A stretch of 19,921 nt of DNA from JACDDK01 sp038198445 (lineage in GTDB: Bacteria > Actinomycetota > Rubrobacteria > Rubrobacterales > Rubrobacteraceae), in the NCBI GenBank assembly GCA_038198445.1, contig JBBPZZ010000058.1, forward strand, positions 1-19,921. The letters run 5' to 3'. The first letter of the stretch is position 1. Every line of letters starts with the position of its first letter. The notes beneath the pieces are model-generated. The model was given only the letters and a program-made list of their open reading frames with translations, was not told where the DNA came from and did not search any database. Below are positions 1 through 6,560 of this stretch, in pieces. A program made the translations under genes and the position numbers.

Positions 1-1
1 G

Positions 2-862
2 CTCTCCATAGTCTGCGGCACGGACGCCGCCGACATAACCTCCGCCATCATGGAAGATAGGCGCGTCCGCAAGCTCTCGTTCACCGGCTCCACCCCGGTC
101 GGCAAGCTCCTGATGAAGCAGGCCTCCGAGACCATGAAGCGTCTCAGCCTGGAGCTCGGCGGCCACGCCCCGTTCATCGTCTTCGACGACGCCGACATAG
201 ACGCGGCGGTGGAGGGAGCGATGATCTCCAAGATGCGGAACATGGGCCAGACCTGCGTCTGCGCCAACCGCATCTTCGTGCAACGCGGCGTCATGGACGA
301 GTTCTCGAAGAAGCTCACCGAGCGTATGGCCGCCATGAAGGTCGGAGACGGCATGGAGGACGGTGTAACCGTCGGGCCGCTCATCGAGCCGAAGGCCATC
401 GAGAAGGTCGAGCGCCACGTCGCCGACGCGAAGGAGAAGGGCGCGACCGTGACCCTCGGCGGTGAGAAGGTTAACGGGAAGAACGGAGCCGGCAACTTCT
501 ACGCCCCGACCGTGCTGATGGACGCCGACGACTCGATGCTGGTGGCCCAGGAGGAGACCTTCGGGCCGGTCGCCGCGCTGATGCCGTTCGATACCGAAGA
601 AGAGGTCATCCGCCGGGCGAACGATACGGTCTACGGCCTCGCCACCTACTACTACACCCGTGACGTGGGGCGGGTCTTTCGCCTCGCCGAGAAGCTGGAG
701 TACGGAATTCTGGGGGCCAACGATGGGCTTCCCTCGGTGGCGCAGGCTCCGTTCGGGGGCGTGAAAGAGAGCGGCGTCGGGCGCGAGGGCGGCCACCAGG
801 GCATCGAGGAGTACCTGGATACCAAGTACGTCTCCCTCGGAGGCATCTCGGGCGGGGTGTGA
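2..862 (+). CDS. gabD: NAD(P)-dependent succinate-semialdehyde dehydrogenase, 3' part (5' end outside window)
   Basis: Oxidises succinic semialdehyde to succinate in the cytoplasm, the last step of GABA breakdown. The frame is open from base 2, so the gene starts upstream of the window; the visible 286 residues are the C-terminal part of a roughly 480-residue enzyme. The text follows E. coli GabD closely: VRKLSFTGST, then SLELGGHAPFIVFDDAD with the general-base Glu at bases 152-154, then GQTCVCANR with the catalytic Cys at 254-256, then EETFGP and the C-terminal APFGGVKESGVGREG. The extra cysteine two residues after the catalytic one (CVC) is the usual GabD pattern. gabT lies 0.66 kb downstream on the same strand, which supports the GABA assignment over a generic aldehyde dehydrogenase. 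Family assignment is secure. Exact substrate is inferred from similarity and context. Confidence 0.93.
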   Translation, partial: LSIVCGTDAADITSAIMEDRRVRKLSFTGSTPVGKLLMKQASETMKRLSLELGGHAPFIVFDDADIDAAVEGAMISKMRNMGQTCVCANRIFVQRGVMDEFSKKLTERMAAMKVGDGMEDGVTVGPLIEPKAIEKVERHVADAKEKGATVTLGGEKVNGKNGAGNFYAPTVLMDADDSMLVAQEETFGPVAALMPFDTEEEVIRRANDTVYGLATYYYTRDVGRVFRLAEKLEYGILGANDGLPSVAQAPFGGVKESGVGREGGHQGIEEYLDTKYVSLGGISGGV

Positions 863-949
863 TCCCCGGCTCCGGCTGGGGATTGTGCATTATGTGTCGT
901 TTTGCTAACTTGTGAACGGGTAGCCGGATAAACCTAGAAGGGGGCGGGC

Positions 950-1507
950 GTGGAGAACGAAGAGCGTTTCATCCGGGTCTTGGGTCAGCGGGACGTGCTC
1001 GCGCTGGCGTTCGGGGCCATGATCGGCTTCGGGTGGGTGGCCCTCGCGAGGACCTGGCTACAGGAGGCGGGAAGCCTCGGGGCTATCGTGGCCTTCCTGA
1101 TCGGTGGACTTCTGGTCGTCTTTGTCGGGCTGACGTACTCGGAGCTTGTCTCGGCGATGCCCAAGGCAGGCGGGGAACACAACTACGCCTGGCGGGCGAT
1201 CGGGGCGAAGGGAGCGTTCGCATATCTGATGGTCGCGATCTCCTTCCTCGTCCTGCGCCGCAAGGAACAGGAGATAGAGCGTCCATTCCGGGCCGGACGT
1301 GGCCCGATTATCGGTATCATCGCCGTCGTATTGAGCCTCGGGATAGCGATACAGTACCTGCCGGGACTGCCCGCCGGACTGGTAACGCCGGAGTGGATCA
1401 TCGTCGGCATTTGGACGATCGCCGGGCTGATCTTCGCGACCCGCATGAACGTCCTCAGAGTACAATCCCGAACTCTGAGGACGAGTATACTGGAACGGAT
1501 CAAGTAG
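950..1507 (+). CDS. APC-family amino acid permease with a large in-frame internal deletion (probable non-functional remnant)
   Basis: The first ~95 residues match the N-terminus of an APC-superfamily amino acid transporter: FGAMIGFGWV helix 1, a glycine-rich second helix, then YSELVSAMPKAGGEHNYAWRAIGAKG. The text then jumps to the C-terminal part of such a protein: a helix ending in SFLVLRRKEQEIERPFRAG, then two more hydrophobic helices. Only 185 residues remain of a family length near 450-500, with about five or six membrane segments where twelve are expected. The reading frame stays open across the junction near base 1220-1235. The GTG start at 950 has an AGAAGGGGG ribosome site 5-13 bases before it. 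It sits between gabD and gabT, so the intact ancestor was probably the GABA or related amino acid importer. Transport by this remnant is unlikely because the core substrate-site helices are missing. It could also be an assembly deletion. Confidence 0.8.
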   Translation: MENEERFIRVLGQRDVLALAFGAMIGFGWVALARTWLQEAGSLGAIVAFLIGGLLVVFVGLTYSELVSAMPKAGGEHNYAWRAIGAKGAFAYLMVAISFLVLRRKEQEIERPFRAGRGPIIGIIAVVLSLGIAIQYLPGLPAGLVTPEWIIVGIWTIAGLIFATRMNVLRVQSRTLRTSILERIK

Positions 1508-1525
1508 ACAGGAAGAGGTGCCGAG

Positions 1526-2866
1526 ATGCTGGAGTCCACGAGGATAAAGACGGAGATACCGGGTCCCAAGAGCCGGGCGCTGATGGAGCGCCGCAAGAGC
1601 TCCGTAACTTCGGGGGTCGGGATCGCCACGCCGATGTTCGTGCAGGAAGCGAAGGGCGCGCTGCTCACGGACGTCGACGGAAACACGTTCATAGACTTCG
1701 GCGGCGGCATCGGTGTGTTGAACGTTGGACACACGAACGCGCGGGTCGTGGAGGCGGTCAGGGAGCAAGCGGAGAAGTTCCTGCACACCTGCTTCTACGT
1801 TACGGAGTACGAGTCCTACGTGGAGTTGGCGGAGAAGCTGAACGCGCTGGTGCCGGGGGACTTCGAGAAGCGGAGCATGTTCATCAACTCCGGTGCGGAG
1901 GCGGTGGAGAACGCCGTCAAGATCGCGCGGGCGTACACGGGCCGTCCGGCGGTAATCGCGTTCGAGAACGCCTTCCACGGCCGCACGATGCTCGGGATGT
2001 CCCTGACCAGCAAGACCGATCCGTACAAGAAGACCTTCGGGCCGTTCGTGCCGGAGATCTACCGGGTCCCGGCGCCGTACCCGTACCGCTGTCCGGCGGG
2101 CAAGGATTGCTCCGGCGGCTGTCAGGGCGACTGTTTCGACGCTCTGGAGAAGGCGTTCGTGAGTTACGTGCATCCATCGAGCGTCGCGGCGATCATCGTC
2201 GAGCCGGTCTCGGGTGAGGGCGGCTTCCTGCCGTTCCCGGACTTCTATCTGCGGAAGCTCAGGGAGTTGTGCGACGAGCACGGGATCGTCCTGATCGTGG
2301 ACGAAGTCCAGACGGGTTTCGGACGGACGGGCAAGATGTTCGCCATCGAGCACTCGGGCGTCATCCCGGACATCGTGACCACGGCCAAGAGCCTCGGCGG
2401 CGGGATGCCGATAGGCGGCGTAACGGGGAAGGCGGAGATCATGGACGCCGTCCATACCGGCGGCCTCGGCACCACCTACGGCGGTAACCCGCTCGCTTGC
2501 GTCGCGGCGCTGGCGGTAATAGAGGAGTTCGAGGAGAGCGACATCCTCGGCAAGGCCAACGCCCTGGGAGAGCGCGTAATGGGCGCGATGCGCGACATCC
2601 AGGAGAAGCACCCGGACTTCGTCGGCGACGTGCGCGGCCTGGGCGCGATGGCGGCGATGGAGCTCGTAAAGGACTCCGAAAGCAAGACGCCGGACAAGGA
2701 GCGAACCGGCAAGGTCGTGGAGACGGCGCTCCAGGAAGGGCTGCTGCTTCTGACAGCCGGACAGTACGGCAACGTCATACGCACCCTCACGCCGCTCAAC
2801 ATCTCCGAAGACGAGCTAGAAGAAGGGCTGACGATACTCGCCCGTACCTTCGATACGGTGGCGTAA
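1526..2866 (+). CDS. gabT: 4-aminobutyrate aminotransferase (class III, PLP-dependent)
   Basis: Transfers the amino group of GABA to 2-oxoglutarate, giving succinic semialdehyde (the GabD substrate) and glutamate. At 446 residues it has full family length. Visible marks are INSGAEAVENAVKIARAYTG (cofactor phosphate region), AFHGRT, and the class III signature IVDEVQTGFGRTGKMFA followed by TTAKSLGGGMP, whose Lys288 should form the Schiff base with PLP. The insert CPAGKDCSGGCQGDC near residue 190 is of the kind found in actinobacterial GabT proteins. The ATG start is preceded by GGAAGAGG about 8 bases upstream, and the gene follows the truncated permease by 18 bases, so the two are probably cotranscribed. 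Other omega-transaminases share this fold, but gabD next to it makes GABA the likely substrate. Confidence 0.92.
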   Translation: MLESTRIKTEIPGPKSRALMERRKSSVTSGVGIATPMFVQEAKGALLTDVDGNTFIDFGGGIGVLNVGHTNARVVEAVREQAEKFLHTCFYVTEYESYVELAEKLNALVPGDFEKRSMFINSGAEAVENAVKIARAYTGRPAVIAFENAFHGRTMLGMSLTSKTDPYKKTFGPFVPEIYRVPAPYPYRCPAGKDCSGGCQGDCFDALEKAFVSYVHPSSVAAIIVEPVSGEGGFLPFPDFYLRKLRELCDEHGIVLIVDEVQTGFGRTGKMFAIEHSGVIPDIVTTAKSLGGGMPIGGVTGKAEIMDAVHTGGLGTTYGGNPLACVAALAVIEEFEESDILGKANALGERVMGAMRDIQEKHPDFVGDVRGLGAMAAMELVKDSESKTPDKERTGKVVETALQEGLLLLTAGQYGNVIRTLTPLNISEDELEEGLTILARTFDTVA

Positions 2867-3041
2867 CAGCCGAAGCCAAAACTCACTCAGCTAGAATGGT
2901 ATGGGTCGCGACTTGCGGCCCGTACTTCTTGGGGGTGGAAGATATGGGCGAGGCAGATCAGGCAGAGCAAGATCGCAGGGCGTAGCTTGCTAAGAAGTAT
3001 AACCGGGCTATGCCAGCGAAACGGCGTGGGAGCCGCGTCTC

Positions 3042-3611
3042 TTAGACCCGCGAGGCGGCGATTGCTGGCGCCGCCGCAACGGCGACCAGCGCCGCCAAGC
3101 CTACCTTTATCAAGTCAAAGGCTACGAAGGGCAGGACGCCTTCCGCCAGGGCTACCGCGATGGGTAGATGGGCCACAACCGAGAGCCACGTAGCACCGAG
3201 AGCATAGATGATGGTGAGCCCAGCCGTACCCCAGAGAACACTGATCCAAAGTGCCCGGCGCCGGACGGCGTTGGCGGCGGCACGCGCTGCCAGACCCGCG
3301 ATAGCGGCGGCGATGGGATAGGAGATGAGATAACCGCCCGTAGGACCGAGGATAATGCCGAGACCACCGTGGAACTGGGCGAACACCGGCACTCCGATAG
3401 CCCCGACAAGCACGTAGATCGTCTGCGCGAGCGCCCCGTAGCGCGGGCCGAGTAGTAACCCGGAGAGGATAACCGCCAGCACTTGCAGGGTAAATGGAAC
3501 CGGCGAGAAAGGAAGCGGTATAGCTATCTGGGCGGCGATGGCGGTTACGGCGGCCATCAGGGCCACGCGGATCATTGTGCCTACGTTCAATCTTTGCCTC
3601 TCATTAGTCAT
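3042..3611 (-). CDS. bioY: BioY biotin transporter, substrate-binding S component of an ECF transporter
   Basis: An integral membrane protein of 189 residues with about six hydrophobic segments that binds and imports biotin. Diagnostic BioY text is FSPVPFTLQVLAVILSGLLLGPRYGAL near residues 34-60, then YVLVGAIGVPVFAQFHGGLGIILGPTGGYLISYP. Length is normal for the family. The ATG is preceded on the minus strand by AAAAAGGA about 13 bases away, a long but usable spacing. No bioM/bioN energising genes (ATPase and T component) lie beside it, so it is either a solo BioY or it shares an ECF module encoded elsewhere. It is transcribed divergently from the csbD-like gene; the 149-base gap holds the inverted repeats listed separately. 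I see no classical BirA operator there. Confidence 0.93.
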   Translation of the reverse strand: MTNERQRLNVGTMIRVALMAAVTAIAAQIAIPLPFSPVPFTLQVLAVILSGLLLGPRYGALAQTIYVLVGAIGVPVFAQFHGGLGIILGPTGGYLISYPIAAAIAGLAARAAANAVRRRALWISVLWGTAGLTIIYALGATWLSVVAHLPIAVALAEGVLPFVAFDLIKVGLAALVAVAAAPAIAASRV

Positions 3612-3690
3612 CGTTGGTTTTCGGTCCTTTTTAGCATTTATCGAAGGTCGTTTCCGGTATCAGGAGGGTTCAGCCCCACGGATGCGAATG

Positions 3691-3704
3691 GAGGTTTAAC
3701 CCTC
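3691..3704. repeat. Near-perfect 14-bp palindrome in the bioY/csbD divergent spacer
   Basis: GAGGTTTAACCCTC pairs with itself at all positions but one pair (T5/C10). Its right half AACCCTC (3698-3704) also pairs exactly with GAGGGTT at 3664-3670, 27 bases upstream. It overlaps the proposed -35 element of the csbD-like gene. It could be a regulator site or a folded leader for bioY. No known operator consensus was matched. Confidence 0.4.
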
Positions 3705-3719
3705 TAGCGGCGGAGGTAA
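3694..3719 (+). promoter_or_regulatory. Possible sigma-B-type promoter of the csbD-like gene
   Basis: GTTTAA (3694-3699), a 14-base spacer and AGGTAA (3714-3719) resemble the general-stress sigma-B pattern (GTTTAA, 12-16 bases, GGGTAT-like). The -35 match is exact, the -10 match is imperfect. B. subtilis CsbD is named for sigma-B control, so the position fits the gene. The start codon is 41 bases further on. Confidence 0.45.
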
Positions 3720-3760
3720 AACAAAAGTATCAAAAAACATCGTTTGTGGAAGGAGAGATC

Positions 3761-3949
3761 ATGAGCGGGCGACGCAACAACGCTAATGAAGATAAAGGTG
3801 AGAGGAAGATGGACAAGGCCAAAGGCCGTATTAAGGAGGCCACCGGCGCTTTGAGCGGCGATCGCGACAAGAAGGCCGAGGGCCGCGCGGATCAGCGCAA
3901 GGGCACCATGAAGGAGAAAAAGGGACACTTGAAGGACCTTCTCAAGTAG
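3761..3949 (+). CDS. CsbD-like general stress response protein
   Basis: A small, highly charged cytoplasmic protein of 62 residues of the CsbD family: MDKAKGRIKEATGALSGDRDKKAEGRADQRKGTMKEKKGHLKDLL matches the family core (GxxKExxGxxxxdxxxxxeGxxdqxxG). CsbD proteins accumulate under general stress and at entry to stationary phase; their biochemical role is unknown. An in-frame GTG at 3746 would give a five-residue extension, but the strong AAGGAGAG (3750-3757) lies inside that extension and correctly spaced before the ATG at 3761, so 3761 is chosen. A strong hairpin terminator follows. Monocistronic. Confidence 0.88.
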   Translation: MSGRRNNANEDKGERKMDKAKGRIKEATGALSGDRDKKAEGRADQRKGTMKEKKGHLKDLLK

Positions 3950-3978
3950 AACTCGATTTGGAGTTCAGAAAGGCAAGA

Positions 3979-4009
3979 GAAAGGGCCGGGGAAAAATCCC
4001 GGCCCTTTC
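3979..4009. terminator. Rho-independent terminator between convergent csbD-like and phasin-like genes
   Basis: A perfect 12-bp stem (3979-3990 with 3998-4009, GAAAGGGCCGGG arm) with a 7-base loop, followed on the + strand by TCCTTC. It lies in the 79-base gap between two genes that converge, so it can serve both strands. Confidence 0.85.
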
Positions 4010-4028
4010 CTTCGTACCTGTCAAGCCC

Positions 4029-4526
4029 TTACGAAGCGGGCTTGAGCTTACTGTTGAACTGCTCGATCAGGGTCTCGCGGTTCTTGTTCTTCTTCTCGTA
4101 CTCGCGAACCTGACGGACCTGCTCGGCGCTCAGAGCATCGAGCTGCTTGGAGATCTCTTCGACGTTCAGGTTGTCGTAGTTCGGGATAGCGAAACCGGCG
4201 CCGCTGGTCTCGACGAGACGCAGACCCTGCTTGTAGTACGAGAACGGGGCGTACACGAAGTCCATGTACGAATCGACCGACTCCTCGACCAGCGTCTGAA
4301 AAGCGGCGCGCTGCTTCTCGGCACGCTCGACGAGCTCCTGGGTCATCGTCCGGTTGCTCTCCGCCTGATGCCGGATCTCCTGCGTCGTGTCGGTGACAAC
4401 GCCCTGCGCGAAACGCACGTTGCGCTCCTGCAACGCCACCGCGTGATCTATGAACGTCTTGTACGAATCGTTCGTCGCCTTGCCCAAACGCTCCGCAGCC
4501 TTGTTAGCCTTCTCCATGGTAGCCAT
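4029..4526 (-). CDS. Phasin-like, all-helical cytoplasmic protein of unknown function
   Basis: 165 residues with no signal peptide and no membrane segment. The first ~120 residues form long amphipathic helices rich in Ala, Glu, Gln and Lys (KANKAAERLGKATNDSYKTF, then TQEIRHQAESNRTMTQELVERAEKQRAAFQTLVEESVDSYMDF), the pattern of phasins that coat polyhydroxyalkanoate granules. The C-terminus carries NYDNLNVEEISKQLDALSAEQV, then REYEKKNKNRETLIEQFNSKL. This resembles a helix-hairpin module with a YE..nK.R core that I associate with small actinobacterial proteins. A TTG six bases upstream of the chosen ATG is in frame, but it is one base from the AGGAGG (4534-4539). The ATG at 4526 has a 7-base spacing and is preferred. 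It stands alone with its own promoter. Granule or lipid-surface binding is inference only. Confidence 0.7.
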   Translation of the reverse strand: MATMEKANKAAERLGKATNDSYKTFIDHAVALQERNVRFAQGVVTDTTQEIRHQAESNRTMTQELVERAEKQRAAFQTLVEESVDSYMDFVYAPFSYYKQGLRLVETSGAGFAIPNYDNLNVEEISKQLDALSAEQVRQVREYEKKNKNRETLIEQFNSKLKPAS

Positions 4527-4582
4527 CTTCAATCCTCCTGTGTCTCTTTCAATTACCAGGCTCTTTATCTGAACCTATGTGC

Positions 4583-4610
4583 AGTCTACACATATATTCA
4601 ACAGTGTCAA
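4583..4610 (-). promoter_or_regulatory. Sigma-70-type promoter of the phasin-like gene
   Basis: On the minus strand: TTGACA (4610-4605), a 16-base spacer and TAGACT (4588-4583), 56 bases before the ATG. The -35 box is a perfect consensus. Confidence 0.6.
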
Positions 4611-4853
4611 GCCAGATTACGGTATTTTTTGGTTCTTTCCGACTTTCGCCTTCAGTAAGGGGATGCGGGCTTGAGAGTGAGGGGAGACCCGGCTAGGGAT
4701 TCTCTCTGAGGTACGAGGGTGAGGGGGCGAAGTCGTGGCAAGTCCTGTATTTCTCGACGAATCCAGCTTTACAATGCGGTGTATTCTGCTTAAGATATCG
4801 CCCGAAAAATCGGGGCATGTGATCCAGCCTTCCCAACGCTCCGTTATAAAGCC
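4611..4853. other. Intergenic stretch without recognisable content
   Basis: The middle of the 421-base gap between the divergent phasin-like and sortase genes. I see no coding relic, repeat or strong hairpin in it, apart from a minor CCCGA/TCGGG stem at 4801-4814. Its base composition is less GC-rich than the flanking genes. The gap edges hold the two promoters. Confidence 0.5.
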
Positions 4854-4882
4854 TTGACTGAACTGTGGCTATGTTGTTACAT
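4854..4882 (+). promoter_or_regulatory. Possible sigma-70-type promoter of the sortase pair
   Basis: TTGACT (4854-4859), a 17-base spacer and TTACAT (4877-4882), 66 bases before the first sortase ATG. The -35 is good and the -10 is weak. Confidence 0.4.
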
Positions 4883-4947
4883 CCGGGCGCTAGAGTAGCG
4901 GTGACAGGCAGGCTGTTGGTGCGGAGCTAACAAAAAGAGGTGTTCAG

Positions 4948-4982
4948 ATGCGTATGAAGAAGCTGGTATTGTTTTTGGCGGC
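4948..4982 (+). repeat. 35-bp direct repeat, copy 1 (5' end of first sortase gene)
   Basis: The first 35 bases of this gene are identical to 5662-5696, the first 35 bases of the next one. The identity stops inside the signal peptide; downstream the two genes share codons only in conserved blocks. Confidence 0.9.
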
Positions 4983-5649
4983 CTTGACAATGGTAGTGGG
5001 TCTCGCCGCCTGCGGGTCTTTCGGCCAGTCGTCCGGCGGGGATAAGGGTAGCGCGGACAAGACGCCCGCCAAGAAATCCGAGCAGGCGAAGAAGAGTAAG
5101 GATAACGCCTCAAAAAAGAGTGAGAAACCCGCTCCCAAGCAGGGCAAAGAGAAGAAGACCGGCAAGAAGATCGTGGCCGACGTCCCCAAGGACCCTACCC
5201 TCAGCCTCACCATCCCGAAGCTAAACAAGACGATAGACAATATCCCAACCGGACGCGGGGACGACACGCAGCTACTGACGGATAATGCTGCCGTCCACAT
5301 CCTGTACACCGGGTTCCCGTGGCAGAAGGTGGCAAACGTCTACCTCGCCGGCCATGTTCAAGGCTACCAGGGGACCCCCAGTTACAAGGCCTTCGATGGT
5401 ATCGGCCAACTCGAAAACGGCGACGACCTCATCGTAACCGACGCCAACGGCAAGAAATATACCTACAAGGTATACGAGAAAAAGGAAGTCAAACCGACCC
5501 AGGTCGATGTCCTGAACCCCGTGCCAGGCAAGAATATAGTTACCCTCCAGACGTGCAAGATCATCAATGTGGACGCTAACGGCAACCCGGATTACTCCAA
5601 CACGGATAGACTCATAGTCCGGGGTGAACTAGAGAATACTGGAGCCTAG
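4948..5649 (+). CDS. Class E-like sortase with lipoprotein signal peptide (first of a tandem pair)
   Basis: A cysteine transpeptidase that cuts a C-terminal sorting motif on exported proteins and joins them to the cell wall. Residues 1-22 are a lipoprotein signal (MRMKK, hydrophobic core, LAAC with Cys22 as lipidation site). Residues 23-75 are a Lys/Ser/Pro-rich linker, and the sortase domain runs from about 80 to the end. Catalytic residues are visible: His136 (LAGHV), Cys203 (VTLQTC) and Arg221 (DRLIVRGE). The C-terminal NPVPGKNIVTLQTC and RLIVRGE fit class E/D sortases. Most sortases are held by a transmembrane helix; lipid anchoring is unusual. SD AAAAGAGG lies about 8 bases before the ATG. 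No substrate with a sorting motif is seen in the window. The second copy follows after 12 bases. Confidence 0.85.
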   Translation: MRMKKLVLFLAALTMVVGLAACGSFGQSSGGDKGSADKTPAKKSEQAKKSKDNASKKSEKPAPKQGKEKKTGKKIVADVPKDPTLSLTIPKLNKTIDNIPTGRGDDTQLLTDNAAVHILYTGFPWQKVANVYLAGHVQGYQGTPSYKAFDGIGQLENGDDLIVTDANGKKYTYKVYEKKEVKPTQVDVLNPVPGKNIVTLQTCKIINVDANGNPDYSNTDRLIVRGELENTGA

Positions 5650-5661
5650 AGCGAAATTGTG

Positions 5662-5696
5662 ATGCGTATGAAGAAGCTGGTATTGTTTTTGGCGGC
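5662..5696 (+). repeat. 35-bp direct repeat, copy 2 (5' end of second sortase gene)
   Basis: Identical to 4948-4982. With 714 bases between copies, recombination across the repeat would delete one sortase gene while leaving the other intact. Confidence 0.9.
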
Positions 5697-6282
5697 GCTG
5701 ACGATGATCGTGAGTCTCGCGGCTTGCTCGGCGTCCACCCAGGCTCCGAAGAAGATGTCGGACGAGGCCAAGAACAAACAGGTTGCTCCCAAAAAAGGCT
5801 CGGGGAAACCGGACGAGCAATCGCGGAAGATCGTCAAGGCGCCCAGCGACAAGACGTTGAAGCTCAGTGTACCCAAGATGCAGCGGTTAAAAGACAGCAA
5901 GATACCAACCGGCGCCGGTACGGACGAAGCGCTTCTCAAAGCGAACGCCGCCATCCACCTCACCGGCACCGGCTATCCCTGGGACAAGACGGCCAACGTA
6001 TATATCGCCGGACACCGCCTCGGCTACTCCGGCACCGGGAGCTACCTGTCTTTCTATGATATAGACAAGTTGCAGAACGGCGACGATATTTACCTGACCG
6101 ACGCCAACGGAGAGAAATACACCTACAAAGTTTTCGATGTAATCGTCGTGGATCCCACGGACCTGCACGTCCTCAATCCCATCAAGGGGAAGAACATAGT
6201 CAGCCTGCAAGCCTGCACGCTGCCCGACTATTCCAAGCGCATCATCGTTCGGGGAGAGCTCAAGGACATCAAGAAGTCGTAG
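5662..6282 (+). CDS. Class E-like sortase with lipoprotein signal peptide (second of a tandem pair)
   Basis: 206 residues, with the same layout as its neighbour: an identical MRMKKLVLFLAALTM start, a LAAC lipobox with Cys22, a shorter basic linker (23-60), then the sortase domain. Catalytic residues: His118 (IAGHRLG), Cys185 (VSLQAC) and Arg193 (KRIIVRGE). The residue before the Cys is Ala, where TLxTC is usual. The loop between Cys and Arg is about 10 residues shorter than in the first copy, so substrate preference may differ. A GTG at 5659 directly precedes the ATG; the ATG at 5662 is chosen because it aligns with the start of the first copy. No good SD is seen, so translation may depend on coupling to the gene 12 bases upstream. 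Confidence 0.82.
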   Translation: MRMKKLVLFLAALTMIVSLAACSASTQAPKKMSDEAKNKQVAPKKGSGKPDEQSRKIVKAPSDKTLKLSVPKMQRLKDSKIPTGAGTDEALLKANAAIHLTGTGYPWDKTANVYIAGHRLGYSGTGSYLSFYDIDKLQNGDDIYLTDANGEKYTYKVFDVIVVDPTDLHVLNPIKGKNIVSLQACTLPDYSKRIIVRGELKDIKKS

Positions 6283-6283
6283 G

Positions 6284-6448
6284 ATAGAAGAGAAGTCTCT
6301 CGCTTTGTTGACTGGGCTGGATCTCGGCGCCGGCTCAGTCAAAGCCTTGTGCGTGGATTCGGACGGGAAGGCAATTGGAGAGAGCGCCGTTTCCTACGCC
6401 GTGCAATCTGCACATCCCGGCTGGACAGTATCCGAGGCCGGATTGTGA
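6284..6448 (+). pseudogene. N-terminal relic of an FGGY-family carbohydrate kinase (xylulokinase-like)
   Basis: From about 6308 the frame reads LTGLDLGAGSVKALCVDSDG, then KAIGESAVSYAVQSAHPGWT and VSEAGL before TGA at 6446-6448. This is the N-terminus of an FGGY sugar kinase: the phosphate-1 motif (usually GiDlGTsSvK), a beta turn DxDG, and the PGW(A/T)E motif at residue ~40. The rest of the ~500-residue enzyme is absent: the stop falls exactly where the WW/W region should follow, and the men operon leader begins soon after. There is no good start codon or ribosome site. It is too short to be an enzyme, so it is a decayed fragment left by deletion. BadF-type ATPases share the first motif but not PGW. 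Confidence 0.75.
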
Positions 6449-6560
6449 GAGAGACCTCTAGGTAGGACGCCGCGCCTTGATACACTAAAGATCAAGAAGA
6501 TAGCGTCTCGTTATCCGTAACAAGGGAGACCTTCAGAGCTTGTTGAGTAGGGATCACAGG

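Noticed and set aside
1058..2611. A 517-codon open frame on the minus strand opposite the permease and gabT
   Set aside because: Its translation is rich in Arg, Asp and His with no recognisable domain, as expected from the antisense of a high-GC gene. gabT on the + strand is unmistakable.
2896..2985. A 29-codon frame (MVWVATCGPYFLGVEDMGEADQ...) after gabT, with a possible inner ATG at 2944
   Set aside because: No convincing ribosome site for the first ATG, no similarity recognised, and the inner version is 13 residues. Cannot be separated from chance.
3612..3745. Biotin repressor (BirA) operator or a riboswitch in front of bioY
   Set aside because: No TTGTAAAC/GTTTACAA-type dyad is present; the palindromes found do not match a known biotin operator, and no biotin riboswitch class is established.
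3746..3760. GTG 3746 as start of the CsbD-like gene
   Set aside because: The AAGGAGAG ribosome site lies inside this extension and is correctly spaced to ATG 3761.
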